Below, piece after piece: positions 51,867-60,150 of a stretch of DNA of 64,000 bases (positions are counted from its first letter, which is position 1; each line of letters opens with the position of its first letter). Location: assembly GCA_963629305.1 (NCBI GenBank), contig CAVGIJ010000008.1, positions 23,345 through 87,344 on the forward strand, read 5' to 3'. The position numbers and the translations under genes were made by a program. This DNA is from UBA1227 sp963629305 (GTDB lineage: Bacteria; Bacillota; Clostridia; Oscillospirales; Acutalibacteraceae). Below the pieces are notes generated by a model, which was not told where the DNA came from, made no database searches, and was given only the letters and a program-made list of their open reading frames with translations.

Positions 51867-52673
51867 ATGAAAAGTTTAAAGAAAATTATCGCTCTTGTTC
51901 TTTGCCTTACCTTCATGTTTGCACTCGCAGCTTGCGGCAAGACAGAGACAAAAGAAGAGAACAAAGACGACGACACACTTAAGACAGTAGAGTCAGGCAA
52001 ACTCATTATGGCAACAAATGCCGAGTTCCCTCCTTATGAGTATTACGAGGGTGACAAAGTTGTAGGTATTGATGCTGAGGTTGCAGCTCTTATTGCCGAA
52101 AAGCTCGGACTTACACTCGAGATAAAGGATGTTGATTTTGACTCAATCATTCCGGGTGTTCAGCAGGGTAAGTATGACATGGGTATGGCAGGTATGACCG
52201 TAACCGAGGAGAGACAGCAGAAGGTTTGCTTCTCTGATTCATACGCAAAAGGCGTTCAGGTTGTTATAGTAAAAGAGGACAGCTCAATAAAGTCAATCGA
52301 TGATCTCAGCGAGAAAATCAAGATTGGCGTTCAGCAGGGTACAACAGGCGACATATATGCATCAGATACTCCTGAAAACGGCGGATACGGTGAGGATGCC
52401 GTAGTACGTTATGCAAACGGTGCACTTGCAGTTGAAGGACTTAAGGCAGGTAAGGTTGATTGCGTAATTATCGACAATGAACCGGCAAAATCATATGTTG
52501 CAGCTAATGAAGGTCTCAAGATTCTTGACGGTGCATGGGTAGAAGAGAACTATGCTATCTGCTTTGCAAAGGATAACACTGCTCTCCAAACTGCAGTAAA
52601 CAACGCACTTAAAGAACTCATCGCTGACGGTTCGGTTCAGAAGGTTGTTGACAAGTATATCAAGGCTGACTAA
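51867..52673 (+). CDS. Amino-acid ABC transporter substrate-binding lipoprotein
   Basis: A 268-residue solute-binding protein of family 3. A lipoprotein signal ends in LAAC (Cys23). The mature domain has MATNAEFPPYEYYEGDKVVGIDAEVAA (ligand contacts near the start), DMGMAGMTVTEERQQ and GVQQGTTGD, typical of polar amino acid binders. The R found in this class at the carboxylate contact appears as part of TEERQQ. With the upstream ArgR-like boxes, arginine or a related basic amino acid is a possible ligand. A stable hairpin separates it from the permease. Confidence 0.94.
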   Translation: MKSLKKIIALVLCLTFMFALAACGKTETKEENKDDDTLKTVESGKLIMATNAEFPPYEYYEGDKVVGIDAEVAALIAEKLGLTLEIKDVDFDSIIPGVQQGKYDMGMAGMTVTEERQQKVCFSDSYAKGVQVVIVKEDSSIKSIDDLSEKIKIGVQQGTTGDIYASDTPENGGYGEDAVVRYANGALAVEGLKAGKVDCVIIDNEPAKSYVAANEGLKILDGAWVEENYAICFAKDNTALQTAVNNALKELIADGSVQKVVDKYIKAD

Positions 52674-52721
52674 TCGAAAAACGGCTTTATTGAGAAGTTT
52701 ATAAAAGGTTTTAAGCAAATT

Positions 52722-52748
52722 ATAAGGGCGGCGAATAACCGCCCTTAT
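52722..52748 (+). terminator. Attenuating hairpin between binding protein and permease
   Basis: ATAAGGGCGG pairs with CCGCCCTTAT around CGAATAA, with a short T-rich tail. It would leave more binding protein than membrane components. Confidence 0.75.
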
Positions 52749-52790
52749 TTGTGGCTTTACAGTACAAGATTTTTGAAGGGAGAAAACTCT

Positions 52791-53522
52791 GTGGTTCAGT
52801 TTCTTTCAACATTTAAAGATGAATTTGATTTCGTCTTTATACAGGGTGACAGATATCGTCAGATGATAACCGGTATAATAAATACCCTGAAAATTACCGC
52901 CGGTGCGCTTTTAGTCGGAATTATTATAGGTATTATCATTGCATCCATACGTTCATCCTTTGATAAAAACAAGGAAACTCTCAAACGTAGAGGCGGAATA
53001 GGTTATTGGGTACTTGCAATACTTAACGCGCTTTGCAAGATATACCTTACCGTAATTCGCGGAACACCGGTTGTTGTTCAGCTTATGATTTCGTATTTCC
53101 TTATTTTCACATCTGCCAAGGACGGAGTTCCTATAGGTATATTTGCATTCGGAATCAACTCCGGTGCATATGTTGCCGAAATATTCCGCGGTGGCATCAT
53201 GTCAATAGATAACGGACAGTTCGAGGCAGGTCGTTCGATAGGCTTCAATTATTTCCAGACGATGAGATATATCATTGTTCCTCAGATGTTCAAAACCGTG
53301 CTTCCGACACTTTGTAATGAGTTTATTGCACTTCTTAAGGAAACCTCGGTTGCAGGTTATGTCGGAGTAATGGATCTCACAAAGGCGGGCAATGTAATTG
53401 CGGGACGTACATACTCATACTTCCTTCCGCTTCTTACCGTTGCGGCAATTTACCTTGTTACGGTAATGATTCTTACATCGCTTGTAGGAAAACTTGAGAG
53501 GAGGCTTCGCAACAGTGACTGA
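52791..53522 (+). CDS. Amino-acid ABC transporter permease
   Basis: A 243-residue HisM/GlnP-type permease with five helices. The cytoplasmic EAA loop reads EAGRSIGFNYFQTMRYIIVPQ, and YLTVIRGTPVVVQLM is the conserved segment after the first helices. The start is GTG 52791 behind GAAGGGAG; the frame extends further upstream (ATG-less, to 52749) across the hairpin and is unlikely to be used. Its last codons overlap the ATPase start. Confidence 0.94.
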   Translation: MVQFLSTFKDEFDFVFIQGDRYRQMITGIINTLKITAGALLVGIIIGIIIASIRSSFDKNKETLKRRGGIGYWVLAILNALCKIYLTVIRGTPVVVQLMISYFLIFTSAKDGVPIGIFAFGINSGAYVAEIFRGGIMSIDNGQFEAGRSIGFNYFQTMRYIIVPQMFKTVLPTLCNEFIALLKETSVAGYVGVMDLTKAGNVIAGRTYSYFLPLLTVAAIYLVTVMILTSLVGKLERRLRNSD

Positions 53523-54252
53523 TACACTCATAAAGGTTACAGGTCTTCAAAAGCACTTTAAAGGCGGAATACATGCCTTAAACGACATAAGTACAGAGAT
53601 ACACAAGGGAGAAGTTGTAGTTATAATAGGACCCTCCGGATCGGGTAAATCTACATTTCTGCGTTGCCTGAATCTTCTTGAGCTCCCGACCGGCGGAACT
53701 ATAGAGATGGACGGCTGTGACATAACAAACAGAAAGACCAATATAAACAAGCACAGGCAGAAGATGGGTATGGTATTTCAGCACTTCAATCTTTTTCCGA
53801 ATATGACTGTGCTTCGCAATATGACGCTTGGACCGACAAAACTTCTCGACGTTTCACAGGAGGAAGCCGATTCAAAGGCGATGTCTCTCCTAAAGAGAGT
53901 AGGACTTGAGGACAGAGCATCAGCATATCCGAATCAGCTCTCAGGCGGACAAAAACAGCGTATTGCTATTGTACGTGCTCTTTCTATGGAGCCGGAGATA
54001 ATGCTCTTTGACGAGCCGACCTCGGCCCTTGACCCCGAGATGGTAGGCGAGGTTCTTGAAGTTATGAAGGACCTTGCAAAGGACGGAATGACTATGGTTG
54101 TTGTAACGCATGAGATGGGATTTGCAAGAGAGGTTGCAAGCCGTGTGCTCTTTATGGATGAAGGAAAAATAATTGAAGAAGGAACCCCTTCCGAAATTTT
54201 CGACAATCCGAAGTCGGACAGACTTAAATCCTTCCTTGCTAAGGTTATTTAA
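53515..54252 (+). CDS. Amino-acid ABC transporter ATP-binding protein
   Basis: A 245-residue GlnQ/HisP-type ATPase. Walker A is GPSGSGKSTF, Q-loop MVFQHFNLFPNMT, signature LSGGQKQRIA, Walker B IMLFDEPTSALD and the H-loop VTHEMGFAREVA. The GTG start at 53515 lies 10 bases after AGGAGG and overlaps the permease stop by eight bases. Confidence 0.95.
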   Translation: MTDTLIKVTGLQKHFKGGIHALNDISTEIHKGEVVVIIGPSGSGKSTFLRCLNLLELPTGGTIEMDGCDITNRKTNINKHRQKMGMVFQHFNLFPNMTVLRNMTLGPTKLLDVSQEEADSKAMSLLKRVGLEDRASAYPNQLSGGQKQRIAIVRALSMEPEIMLFDEPTSALDPEMVGEVLEVMKDLAKDGMTMVVVTHEMGFAREVASRVLFMDEGKIIEEGTPSEIFDNPKSDRLKSFLAKVI

Positions 54253-54268
54253 GTTTTAATCAGGGAAA

Positions 54269-54302
54269 AAAACAGCGGCAATGATGCCGCTGTTTTATTT
54301 TT
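54269..54302 (+). terminator. Terminator of the amino-acid ABC operon
   Basis: ACAGCGGCA (54272) pairs with TGCCGCTGT (to 54292) around ATGA, followed by TTTATTTTT. Confidence 0.92.
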
Positions 54303-54415
54303 ACATTTAATAAATTTGATATTGTGTATATTGGAAGCCATATACACAATATATGGGAAAACTGATCAATGTGTAAAAATACTGTGGAAAATCTACAAAA
54401 ACTTTCAACTTTTTG

Positions 54416-54444
54416 TTGCATTTTTTATACGCTTGTGATAAACT
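54416..54444 (+). promoter_or_regulatory. Promoter of pilT
   Basis: TTGCAT (54416-54421), 17-base spacer, TAAACT (54439-54444). Confidence 0.6.
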
Positions 54445-54491
54445 TGTGATAGATTTTACCCTAGTTTTTGGATTTTTGGGAGGAAAGATTT

Positions 54492-55547
54492 ATGACTTTA
54501 GCGGAATTACTTAAAATTGCAGAAGAAAATAAAGCTTCTGACGTACATATTACCGTAGGTGTTCCACCGCTCATGCGTGTACACGGTTCCATGATGCCTA
54601 TTCCGAATGAGCCGCGTCTTATGGCGGAGGATGTTGAAGCGCTTGTAAAGGGAATCATGGGAGATTTCCAAAAACGTGCTTTCGCAGAACGCGGAGAGAT
54701 TGACTTTTCTTTCGGTCTTGCAGGAATGGGACGTTATCGTGTAAACGTATTCCGTCAGCGCGGAACTACAGCTGCCGTATTCCGTCTTGTAGGATCAAAA
54801 ATTCCGAATCCTCGTGACCTCGGTGTGCCGGAGGCAGTAATAAACCTCTATCAGCAGAAGAGCGGACTTATCCTTGTAACGGGACCTACGGGTTCAGGTA
54901 AGTCAACTACTCTTGCATCCCTCATAGGTCTTGTAAATGACAACTTGAATGACCATATCATTACACTTGAGGATCCTATAGAGTATCTTCACAGACACAA
55001 TAAATCCATTGTAAACCAGAGAGAAATCGGTGTTGATACACGTTCGTACGCTGCAGCACTCAGAGCAGCACTTCGTGAGGACCCGGATGTTATCCTTGTA
55101 GGTGAGATGCGTGACCTTGAAACCATTTCAACTGCGGTAACGGCGGCGGAAACAGGACACCTGGTATTCTCCACACTTCATACCATAGGTTGCGCAGAGA
55201 CTATCGACCGTGTTATCGACGTATTCCCGACTGACCAGCAGGACCAGATTCGCGTACAGCTTTCAATGGTTCTCGAGGCCGTTATTTCCCAAAGACTTAT
55301 TCCGACTCTCGACGGAAACGGCCGAGTTGCGGCATTTGAAGTTATGATTGCGGACTCCGCTATAAGAAACCTTATACGTGAGGGTAAGAACTATCAAATC
55401 CCGAGCGCAATGCAAAGCGGAAAGAAAAAGGGCATGCAGACTATGGATGATTGTCTTTATGACCTTTATACATCGGGACGCATTTCCAGAAAGAATGCAC
55501 TTCTTTATTCGACAGATCCTGATGAGATGTCAAAACGTCTCATGTAA
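54492..55547 (+). CDS. pilT: Type IV pilus retraction ATPase PilT
   Basis: PilT powers retraction of type IV pili and twitching. The 351-residue protein has the N-terminal domain LLKIAEENKASDVHITVGVPPLMRV, Walker A GPTGSGKST, the Asp box ITLEDPIEYLH, Walker B VILVGEMRD (LREDPDVILVGEMRDLET), the His box TGHLVFSTLHT, and the PilT-specific AIRNLIREGKNYQIPSAMQ. No pilin or other pilus gene is in the window. GGGAGG precedes ATG 54492. It is a single-gene unit with own promoter and terminator. Confidence 0.95.
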   Translation: MTLAELLKIAEENKASDVHITVGVPPLMRVHGSMMPIPNEPRLMAEDVEALVKGIMGDFQKRAFAERGEIDFSFGLAGMGRYRVNVFRQRGTTAAVFRLVGSKIPNPRDLGVPEAVINLYQQKSGLILVTGPTGSGKSTTLASLIGLVNDNLNDHIITLEDPIEYLHRHNKSIVNQREIGVDTRSYAAALRAALREDPDVILVGEMRDLETISTAVTAAETGHLVFSTLHTIGCAETIDRVIDVFPTDQQDQIRVQLSMVLEAVISQRLIPTLDGNGRVAAFEVMIADSAIRNLIREGKNYQIPSAMQSGKKKGMQTMDDCLYDLYTSGRISRKNALLYSTDPDEMSKRLM

Positions 55548-55569
55548 CATGTGATCAGAATAAATTGCT

Positions 55570-55619
55570 CAGGCCTCATTTTTGTTCTTGCAGGAATAGG
55601 AATGAGGCTGATTTTTTTG
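55570..55619 (+). terminator. Terminator after pilT
   Basis: GCCTCATT (55573) pairs with AATGAGGC (to 55608) around a 20-base loop, followed by seven T. Confidence 0.8.
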
Positions 55620-55635
55620 AGAGTAAAAAAGGATT

Positions 55636-55664
55636 TTGACAAAGATCGGATGACTTTGTTATCT
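55636..55664 (+). promoter_or_regulatory. Promoter of malQ
   Basis: TTGACA (55636-55641), 17-base spacer, TTATCT (55659-55664). Confidence 0.7.
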
Positions 55665-55693
55665 GTGAATGAAATGTAATGAGGTTTGGTATT

Positions 55694-57211
55694 ATGAAAA
55701 TAAAAAGAGGCAGCGGAGTGCTTATGGCGGTATCCTCACTTCCGTCTCCGTACGGAATAGGAACTCTCGGTAAAGCCGCTTATGATTTTATAGATTTCTT
55801 ATTCGAGTCCGGTCAGAGTTACTGGCAGATGTTGCCCCTTGGACCTACAAGCTTCGGTGATTCCCCTTATCAGAGCTTTTCATCGTTTGCGGGTAATCCG
55901 TATTTCGTTGACCTTAATTTTCTTGTGGATGACGGACTCCTTGAGATGTCCGACATTGATACCGTTGATTTCGGGCAAGATGAGCTTTGCGTTGATTACG
56001 AAAAGATTTATCAAAACAGATTCGCAGTTCTTTACAAGGCATATAAAAACGGAGCAGAGAGAGATTGCGAAAAATTTACGGTGTTTAAAAACGAAAATGA
56101 TCCGTGGCTTTCCGAGTATGCGATGTTTATGGCGGCCAAAGAAAAATTTTCTATGAAATCATGGACAGAGTGGGATAATAGCGACCTGCGTCTTCACAAG
56201 CCGGAGGCTCTCGAAAGGCTCAAGAGTGAGCGAGGAGACCGTATAGAGTTTTATAAGTATATACAATTTCTGTTTTTCAGCCAGTGGAACGAGCTTCGTG
56301 AGTATGCCGTAAAAAAGGGAGTCGGCATCATCGGGGATATCCCCATATACGTACCGCTTGATTCGGCGGATGTATGGTCTGAGCCTAATCAATTTCAGTT
56401 AAATGAGGAAAATCTTCCTACAAAGGTTGCAGGTGTGCCGCCTGACTATTTTTCGGAGGACGGGCAACTTTGGGGCAATCCTCTTTATGACTGGGAAGCG
56501 ATGAAAAATGACGGATACGGTTGGTGGATACGCAGAATAGCGGGAGCTGCCAGGCTGTACGACATTATACGTATAGACCATTTTCGGGGCTTTGAAAGTT
56601 ATTTTGCCATTCCGTACGGCGCTGAAAATGCAAAAGTCGGGGAGTGGATGAAGGGCCCGGGAATAGACTTCGTAAAAACTATAACCTCGTGGTTTTCCGG
56701 CATACAGTTTATAGCTGAGGATCTCGGAATTTTAACGCAGGAAGTTACGGATATGCTGGATGAATCCGGCCTTCCCGGAATGAAGGTTCTGGAATTTGCG
56801 TTTGACTGGCGTGAGCCGTCGAATTACTTGCCGCATACATATACGAAAAACTGTGTATGCTACATTGGTACACATGACAATACAACAGTAATCGGTTGGC
56901 GAAATGAAGCTGATGAGAAAGACCTCGAAACGGCAAAAACATACCTTGGTCTAAATGACGAAGAAGGTTTTGCATGGGGCTTTATTCGCGGAGGAATGAC
57001 CTCTGCTTCCGATCTCTTTATCATGCAGATGCAGGATATACTGGAATTGTCGGAAAAGGCACGTATGAATGTTCCGGGAACTGTAGGCGGAAATTGGCAG
57101 TGGAGAACCGATAACAATTACAGAAAGAATAAACTTATCATTGACAGGCTTGCCGAGCTTACAAGAATAAGCGGCAGGAGTATCAGTAAACATACTGTCC
57201 CGAGGGGATAG
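55694..57211 (+). CDS. malQ: 4-alpha-glucanotransferase (amylomaltase)
   Basis: Transfers alpha-1,4-glucan segments (glycoside hydrolase family 77) in glycogen and maltodextrin metabolism. The 505-residue protein has GVLMAVSSLPSPYGIGTLG, GDSPYQSFSSFAGNPYFVDL, the GH77 segment IIGDIPIYVPLDSADVW, the nucleophile Asp in IIRIDHFRGFESYF, the acid Glu in FIAEDLGILT and the stabiliser in GTHDNTTVIGW. All three catalytic residues are in place. ATG 55694 follows GAGGT; an in-frame ATG at 55679 overlaps this site. Confidence 0.96.
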   Translation: MKIKRGSGVLMAVSSLPSPYGIGTLGKAAYDFIDFLFESGQSYWQMLPLGPTSFGDSPYQSFSSFAGNPYFVDLNFLVDDGLLEMSDIDTVDFGQDELCVDYEKIYQNRFAVLYKAYKNGAERDCEKFTVFKNENDPWLSEYAMFMAAKEKFSMKSWTEWDNSDLRLHKPEALERLKSERGDRIEFYKYIQFLFFSQWNELREYAVKKGVGIIGDIPIYVPLDSADVWSEPNQFQLNEENLPTKVAGVPPDYFSEDGQLWGNPLYDWEAMKNDGYGWWIRRIAGAARLYDIIRIDHFRGFESYFAIPYGAENAKVGEWMKGPGIDFVKTITSWFSGIQFIAEDLGILTQEVTDMLDESGLPGMKVLEFAFDWREPSNYLPHTYTKNCVCYIGTHDNTTVIGWRNEADEKDLETAKTYLGLNDEEGFAWGFIRGGMTSASDLFIMQMQDILELSEKARMNVPGTVGGNWQWRTDNNYRKNKLIIDRLAELTRISGRSISKHTVPRG

Positions 57212-57226
57212 AAGTGTTAAACTATT

Positions 57227-57270
57227 AAAGAACCGCTTCGGAATATGAATTCCGAGGCGGTTCTTTTTGG
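57227..57270. terminator. Bidirectional terminator between malQ and hflX
   Basis: AAGAACCGC-TTCGGAAT pairs with ATTCCGAGGCGGTTCTT, a stem of about 17 bp with minor bulge, flanked by A's and T's. Confidence 0.92.
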
Positions 57271-57318
57271 TTTGTTAAGTTTGTGTTTATAAATACAAAT
57301 AATTTTATGCTTACAAAT

Positions 57319-58578
57319 TTATTTGTAAGTTTCAACTACGTACTTTGAGAGCTTGTTTGCGATTCTCAGACTGCACAGTGCGTCTATTTTCAGCCCGTTT
57401 TCGGTGTACTCCTCTGAGAAAACGGTTGAGTCTTCCCGTACAAGGCTTGATGGTGACATGTCGTTGTATGGGAACAGAAAGACGCAACGACGACGGTCGG
57501 GTGGCAGTGCTCGGTCAATGGCGGTCAAAAGTGCATCTACGCCGTTGCCGTGAAGAGCGGAGATAAATACGGAATCGTGAAGAGTCGTGATGTTGTCGGT
57601 GTCGTACAGAAGATCACACTTGTTCATAACGGAAACGACAGGTATATCTGCGGCACCGAGCTCCGTCAGGAGCTCATTCGTGACGCGGAGATGTTCCGCA
57701 CATTCGGGGGACGAGGCATCACATACGTTTAGGATAACGTCTGCACACGCAGCTTCCTCTAGAGTGGATTTGAATGCCTCGACGAGATTGTGCGGCAGGC
57801 GGCGAATAAGACCGACGGTGTCAATGAGCATAACCTCTCTGCCGGACGGCAGAGAGAGGGCACGGGAAGTCGGATCAAGAGTTGCAAACAGTTTGTTTTC
57901 AGCCAGAACGCCCGCATCTGTCAAACGGTTCATAAGTGTCGACTTCCCGGCATTGGTGTATCCGACGATAACAACTGTCTCAACGCCGTCTTTTTCGCGC
58001 CGGCGGCGCATTTGGTTGCGGCGTTTTTCAACTGCTTTGAGTTCATCTGAAATTGCTTCTATACGCCGCCTTATGTGGCGCTTGTCACTTTCGAGTTTGG
58101 ACTCGCCGGGACCTCTTGTGCCAATGCCGCCGCCAAGTCTCGAAAGAGAAGCTCCTTTTCCGGTAAGGCGTGGCAGCATGTACTTAAGCTGTGCAAGTTC
58201 AACCTGCAATTTGCCCTCTTTCGAGCGCGCACGCTGTGCGAAGATATCAAGTATAAGTGTGGTTCTGTCTATGACTTTAAATCCGGTATAATCTTCAATG
58301 TTTCTCTGCTGTGACGGTGTGAGTTCATCGTCAAAAACGAGGAGATCTATATCCTCATATTTGTAGAATTCTTTTATCTCATCGAGCTTTCCCACACCGA
58401 GAAAAAGTGCTGCGTCGGGTGCGGGCCGTGCTTGAATCACCTTCGCAACGACTTCTGCACCGGCGGTTTTGCAGAGCTCTTCAAGCTCATCAATGGAAAT
58501 ATCTGCGTCAAAGCTTCCTGTGTCCACCGAACACAGTACGGCGCGTTCTTTTTTTTCTTTGTTTTCTGTTTCGTACAT
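57319..58578 (-). CDS. hflX: Ribosome-associated GTPase HflX
   Basis: HflX binds the 50S subunit and helps to split stalled ribosomes under stress. The 419-residue protein has the glycine-rich N-terminal HflX domain (ALFLGVGKLDEIKEF, then RLGGGIGTRGPGESKLE), a coiled linker (RRIRRRIEAISDEL-like), and a GTPase domain with G1 GYTNAGKSTLMN, G3 DTVGLIRRLP and G4 NKCDLL. ATG 58578 follows AAAAGGA; the in-frame extension to 58626 crosses into the chromate transporter gene. It follows that gene by 13 bases. Confidence 0.95.
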   Translation of the reverse strand: MYETENKEKKERAVLCSVDTGSFDADISIDELEELCKTAGAEVVAKVIQARPAPDAALFLGVGKLDEIKEFYKYEDIDLLVFDDELTPSQQRNIEDYTGFKVIDRTTLILDIFAQRARSKEGKLQVELAQLKYMLPRLTGKGASLSRLGGGIGTRGPGESKLESDKRHIRRRIEAISDELKAVEKRRNQMRRRREKDGVETVVIVGYTNAGKSTLMNRLTDAGVLAENKLFATLDPTSRALSLPSGREVMLIDTVGLIRRLPHNLVEAFKSTLEEAACADVILNVCDASSPECAEHLRVTNELLTELGAADIPVVSVMNKCDLLYDTDNITTLHDSVFISALHGNGVDALLTAIDRALPPDRRRCVFLFPYNDMSPSSLVREDSTVFSEEYTENGLKIDALCSLRIANKLSKYVVETYK

Positions 58579-58591
58579 ATATTTTCCTTTT

Positions 58592-59140
58592 TTACAGTTT
58601 AAAAATGATTCCTGCCACACCGGCAATCAGAATAAAGAAAATTGGGTGGAGTTTTTTTACTTTTGGTATGAGTGTACACGCAAATAATGCAATAAACAGG
58701 ATAAGACATCCCACACTTAAGGTGCCGCTCGGTATGATTGCGGTGGAGAATACATCGACACCGGCAGAAATAATAAGGCCTATTGCGGCAGCGCGCAGTG
58801 CGGCAAAAATTTTCATTACCTTTTCATTTGTCTTGTATTTTTCCCAGATCCTCGCAACAATGAGGACTACGATAAATGACGGCAATGTAAGGCTCAGTGT
58901 TGAGCATATTCCGCCGAAAGTTCCGAAAATCTTGTGTCCGACATATGTGGCCATATTTACGCCGATTGCACCGGGCGTTGATTCTGATACGGCAAGCATA
59001 TCTGCCATCTCGGATATGGAAAACCAGTCGGGGTGCGATGCGGACATTTCGCGAAGGAACGGAAGAGTGGCGAGTCCGCCTCCTACTGCAAAAAGTCCTG
59101 TTTTGAAAAATTCAAAACACATCAGTAGAAATTCAGTCAT
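58592..59140 (-). CDS. Chromate transporter family protein, half-size (second)
   Basis: A 182-residue CHR-family half protein with about six helices. FKTGLFAVGGGLATLPFLREM is the family's first-repeat motif, with SESTPGAIGVNMATYVG as the second. Short-chain CHR proteins occur as pairs of adjacent genes that form a heterodimer; the natural substrate is chromate or sulfate-like anions. ATG 59140 is set by GGAGGAG; it overlaps the preceding gene by eight bases. Confidence 0.93.
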   Translation of the reverse strand: MTEFLLMCFEFFKTGLFAVGGGLATLPFLREMSASHPDWFSISEMADMLAVSESTPGAIGVNMATYVGHKIFGTFGGICSTLSLTLPSFIVVLIVARIWEKYKTNEKVMKIFAALRAAAIGLIISAGVDVFSTAIIPSGTLSVGCLILFIALFACTLIPKVKKLHPIFFILIAGVAGIIFKL

Positions 59141-59699
59141 TCTTTTTCTCCTCCTTCTTCTTATCAAGCTTTGAGAGGTCTATAAAGAACAGACCGAATA
59201 CACCGCATACTATTACTATTACAATCGGTGACGCGCCGAGAAAAGTTACAGCTGCAAACGACGCAATCGCTATTCCGAGTTGTTCCGGACATTTTACAGC
59301 CGACTTAAAGAGTTTTATACATGTTGAGAGAATTAGCGCCGCAACAGCTACTCTTATTCCGGCAAACGCATGGGTGACAATAGGCAAATGTGCAAAATTC
59401 GAAATAAATTCCGCAATCACCGTGATGATTATTATACTCGGTGTTATCACGCCGAGCGTTGCAAACAGAGCGCCGAAAAACCCTTTTATTTTTGCTCCGA
59501 TAAAGGTGGCGGCATTTACTGCGATAACACCCGGAGTACATTGGCTCATGGAATAGATATCAAGTATCTCATCCTTTGTTGACCATTTATGCTTGTCCAC
59601 AATCTCACGCTCTATCATAGGGAGCATTGCATATCCCCCTCCGAACGTGAAAAGTCCTATTTTAAAAAATGATACAAAAAGTTCAAGTATTTCTTTCAA
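59133..59699 (-). CDS. Chromate transporter family protein, half-size (first)
   Basis: A 188-residue CHR half protein: FFKIGLFTFGGGYAMLPMIEREIV and MSQCTPGVIAVNAATFIGAKI are the family motifs. The tail is Lys-rich (LDKKKEEKK). The start is TTG: the one at 59699 is eight bases from GAGG, while a TTG at 59705 almost touches it. Together with the following gene it makes the expected pair with opposite membrane orientation. Confidence 0.92.
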   Translation of the reverse strand: MKEILELFVSFFKIGLFTFGGGYAMLPMIEREIVDKHKWSTKDEILDIYSMSQCTPGVIAVNAATFIGAKIKGFFGALFATLGVITPSIIIITVIAEFISNFAHLPIVTHAFAGIRVAVAALILSTCIKLFKSAVKCPEQLGIAIASFAAVTFLGASPIVIVIVCGVFGLFFIDLSKLDKKKEEKKND

Positions 59700-59741
59700 G
59701 TGCAATTCCTCGCATTCTGTGATTGTAGGGTGTTTTTTTCA

Positions 59742-59984
59742 TTATCTTCCGAGAAGAAAGTCTACTGATACGTCCAGAGTGTTGGCTATTGCAAGAAGCT
59801 CATAGTCGTTTATGCTTCGGTGCTGTCCTTCTATTTTTGAAAGACCCGAATTGTTAAGGTCAACGCCCTGCAACGCAAGTGATTCTATAAGGTCAACCTG
59901 CTTGAGCCCCTTCTCTTTTCGAAGCTCCTCAATACGCGCACCGCATATGTTTTTGTTGCCTCGTATCTGTTCACGTATTCTCAT
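59742..59984 (-). CDS. XRE family helix-turn-helix transcriptional regulator
   Basis: An 80-residue single-domain Cro/C1-type repressor. The helix-turn-helix is in RIEELRKEKGLKQVDLIESL, followed by NNSGLSKIEGQHRSINDYELLAIANTLDVSVDFLLG, the standard end of this domain. ATG 59984 follows AAAAGGGTG. It lies upstream of the chromate transporter pair (42-base gap) and divergent from pncB. The dyad in the shared intergenic region is a candidate operator. Confidence 0.92.
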   Translation of the reverse strand: MRIREQIRGNKNICGARIEELRKEKGLKQVDLIESLALQGVDLNNSGLSKIEGQHRSINDYELLAIANTLDVSVDFLLGR

Positions 59985-60027
59985 CTTTATCACCCTTTTG
60001 TGTATGGATTCTTTTTTCTGATTTGAC

Positions 60028-60100
60028 AATATAATTATATGCAAAAGGTTTATTCAAATCAATGGTATTCCTTGAATAATAAGCTTCTTGGTGGTATAAT
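60028..60100. promoter_or_regulatory. Divergent promoters sharing a dyad between the XRE gene and pncB
   Basis: Plus strand: TTGAAT (60072-60077), 17-base spacer, TATAAT (60095-60100). Minus strand: TTGAAT (60057-60052), 18-base spacer, TATATT (60033-60028). The two -35 boxes are the arms of a perfect 8-bp inverted repeat (TTATTCAA 60050-60057, TTGAATAA 60072-60079). A 12-bp palindrome (ATATAATTATAT, 60029-60040) covers the minus-strand -10. Confidence 0.65.
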
Positions 60101-60150
60101 GTAGGACAATTTATAAGGGAGATAAATTTTCAAAACTTGAGGTGCAGATA

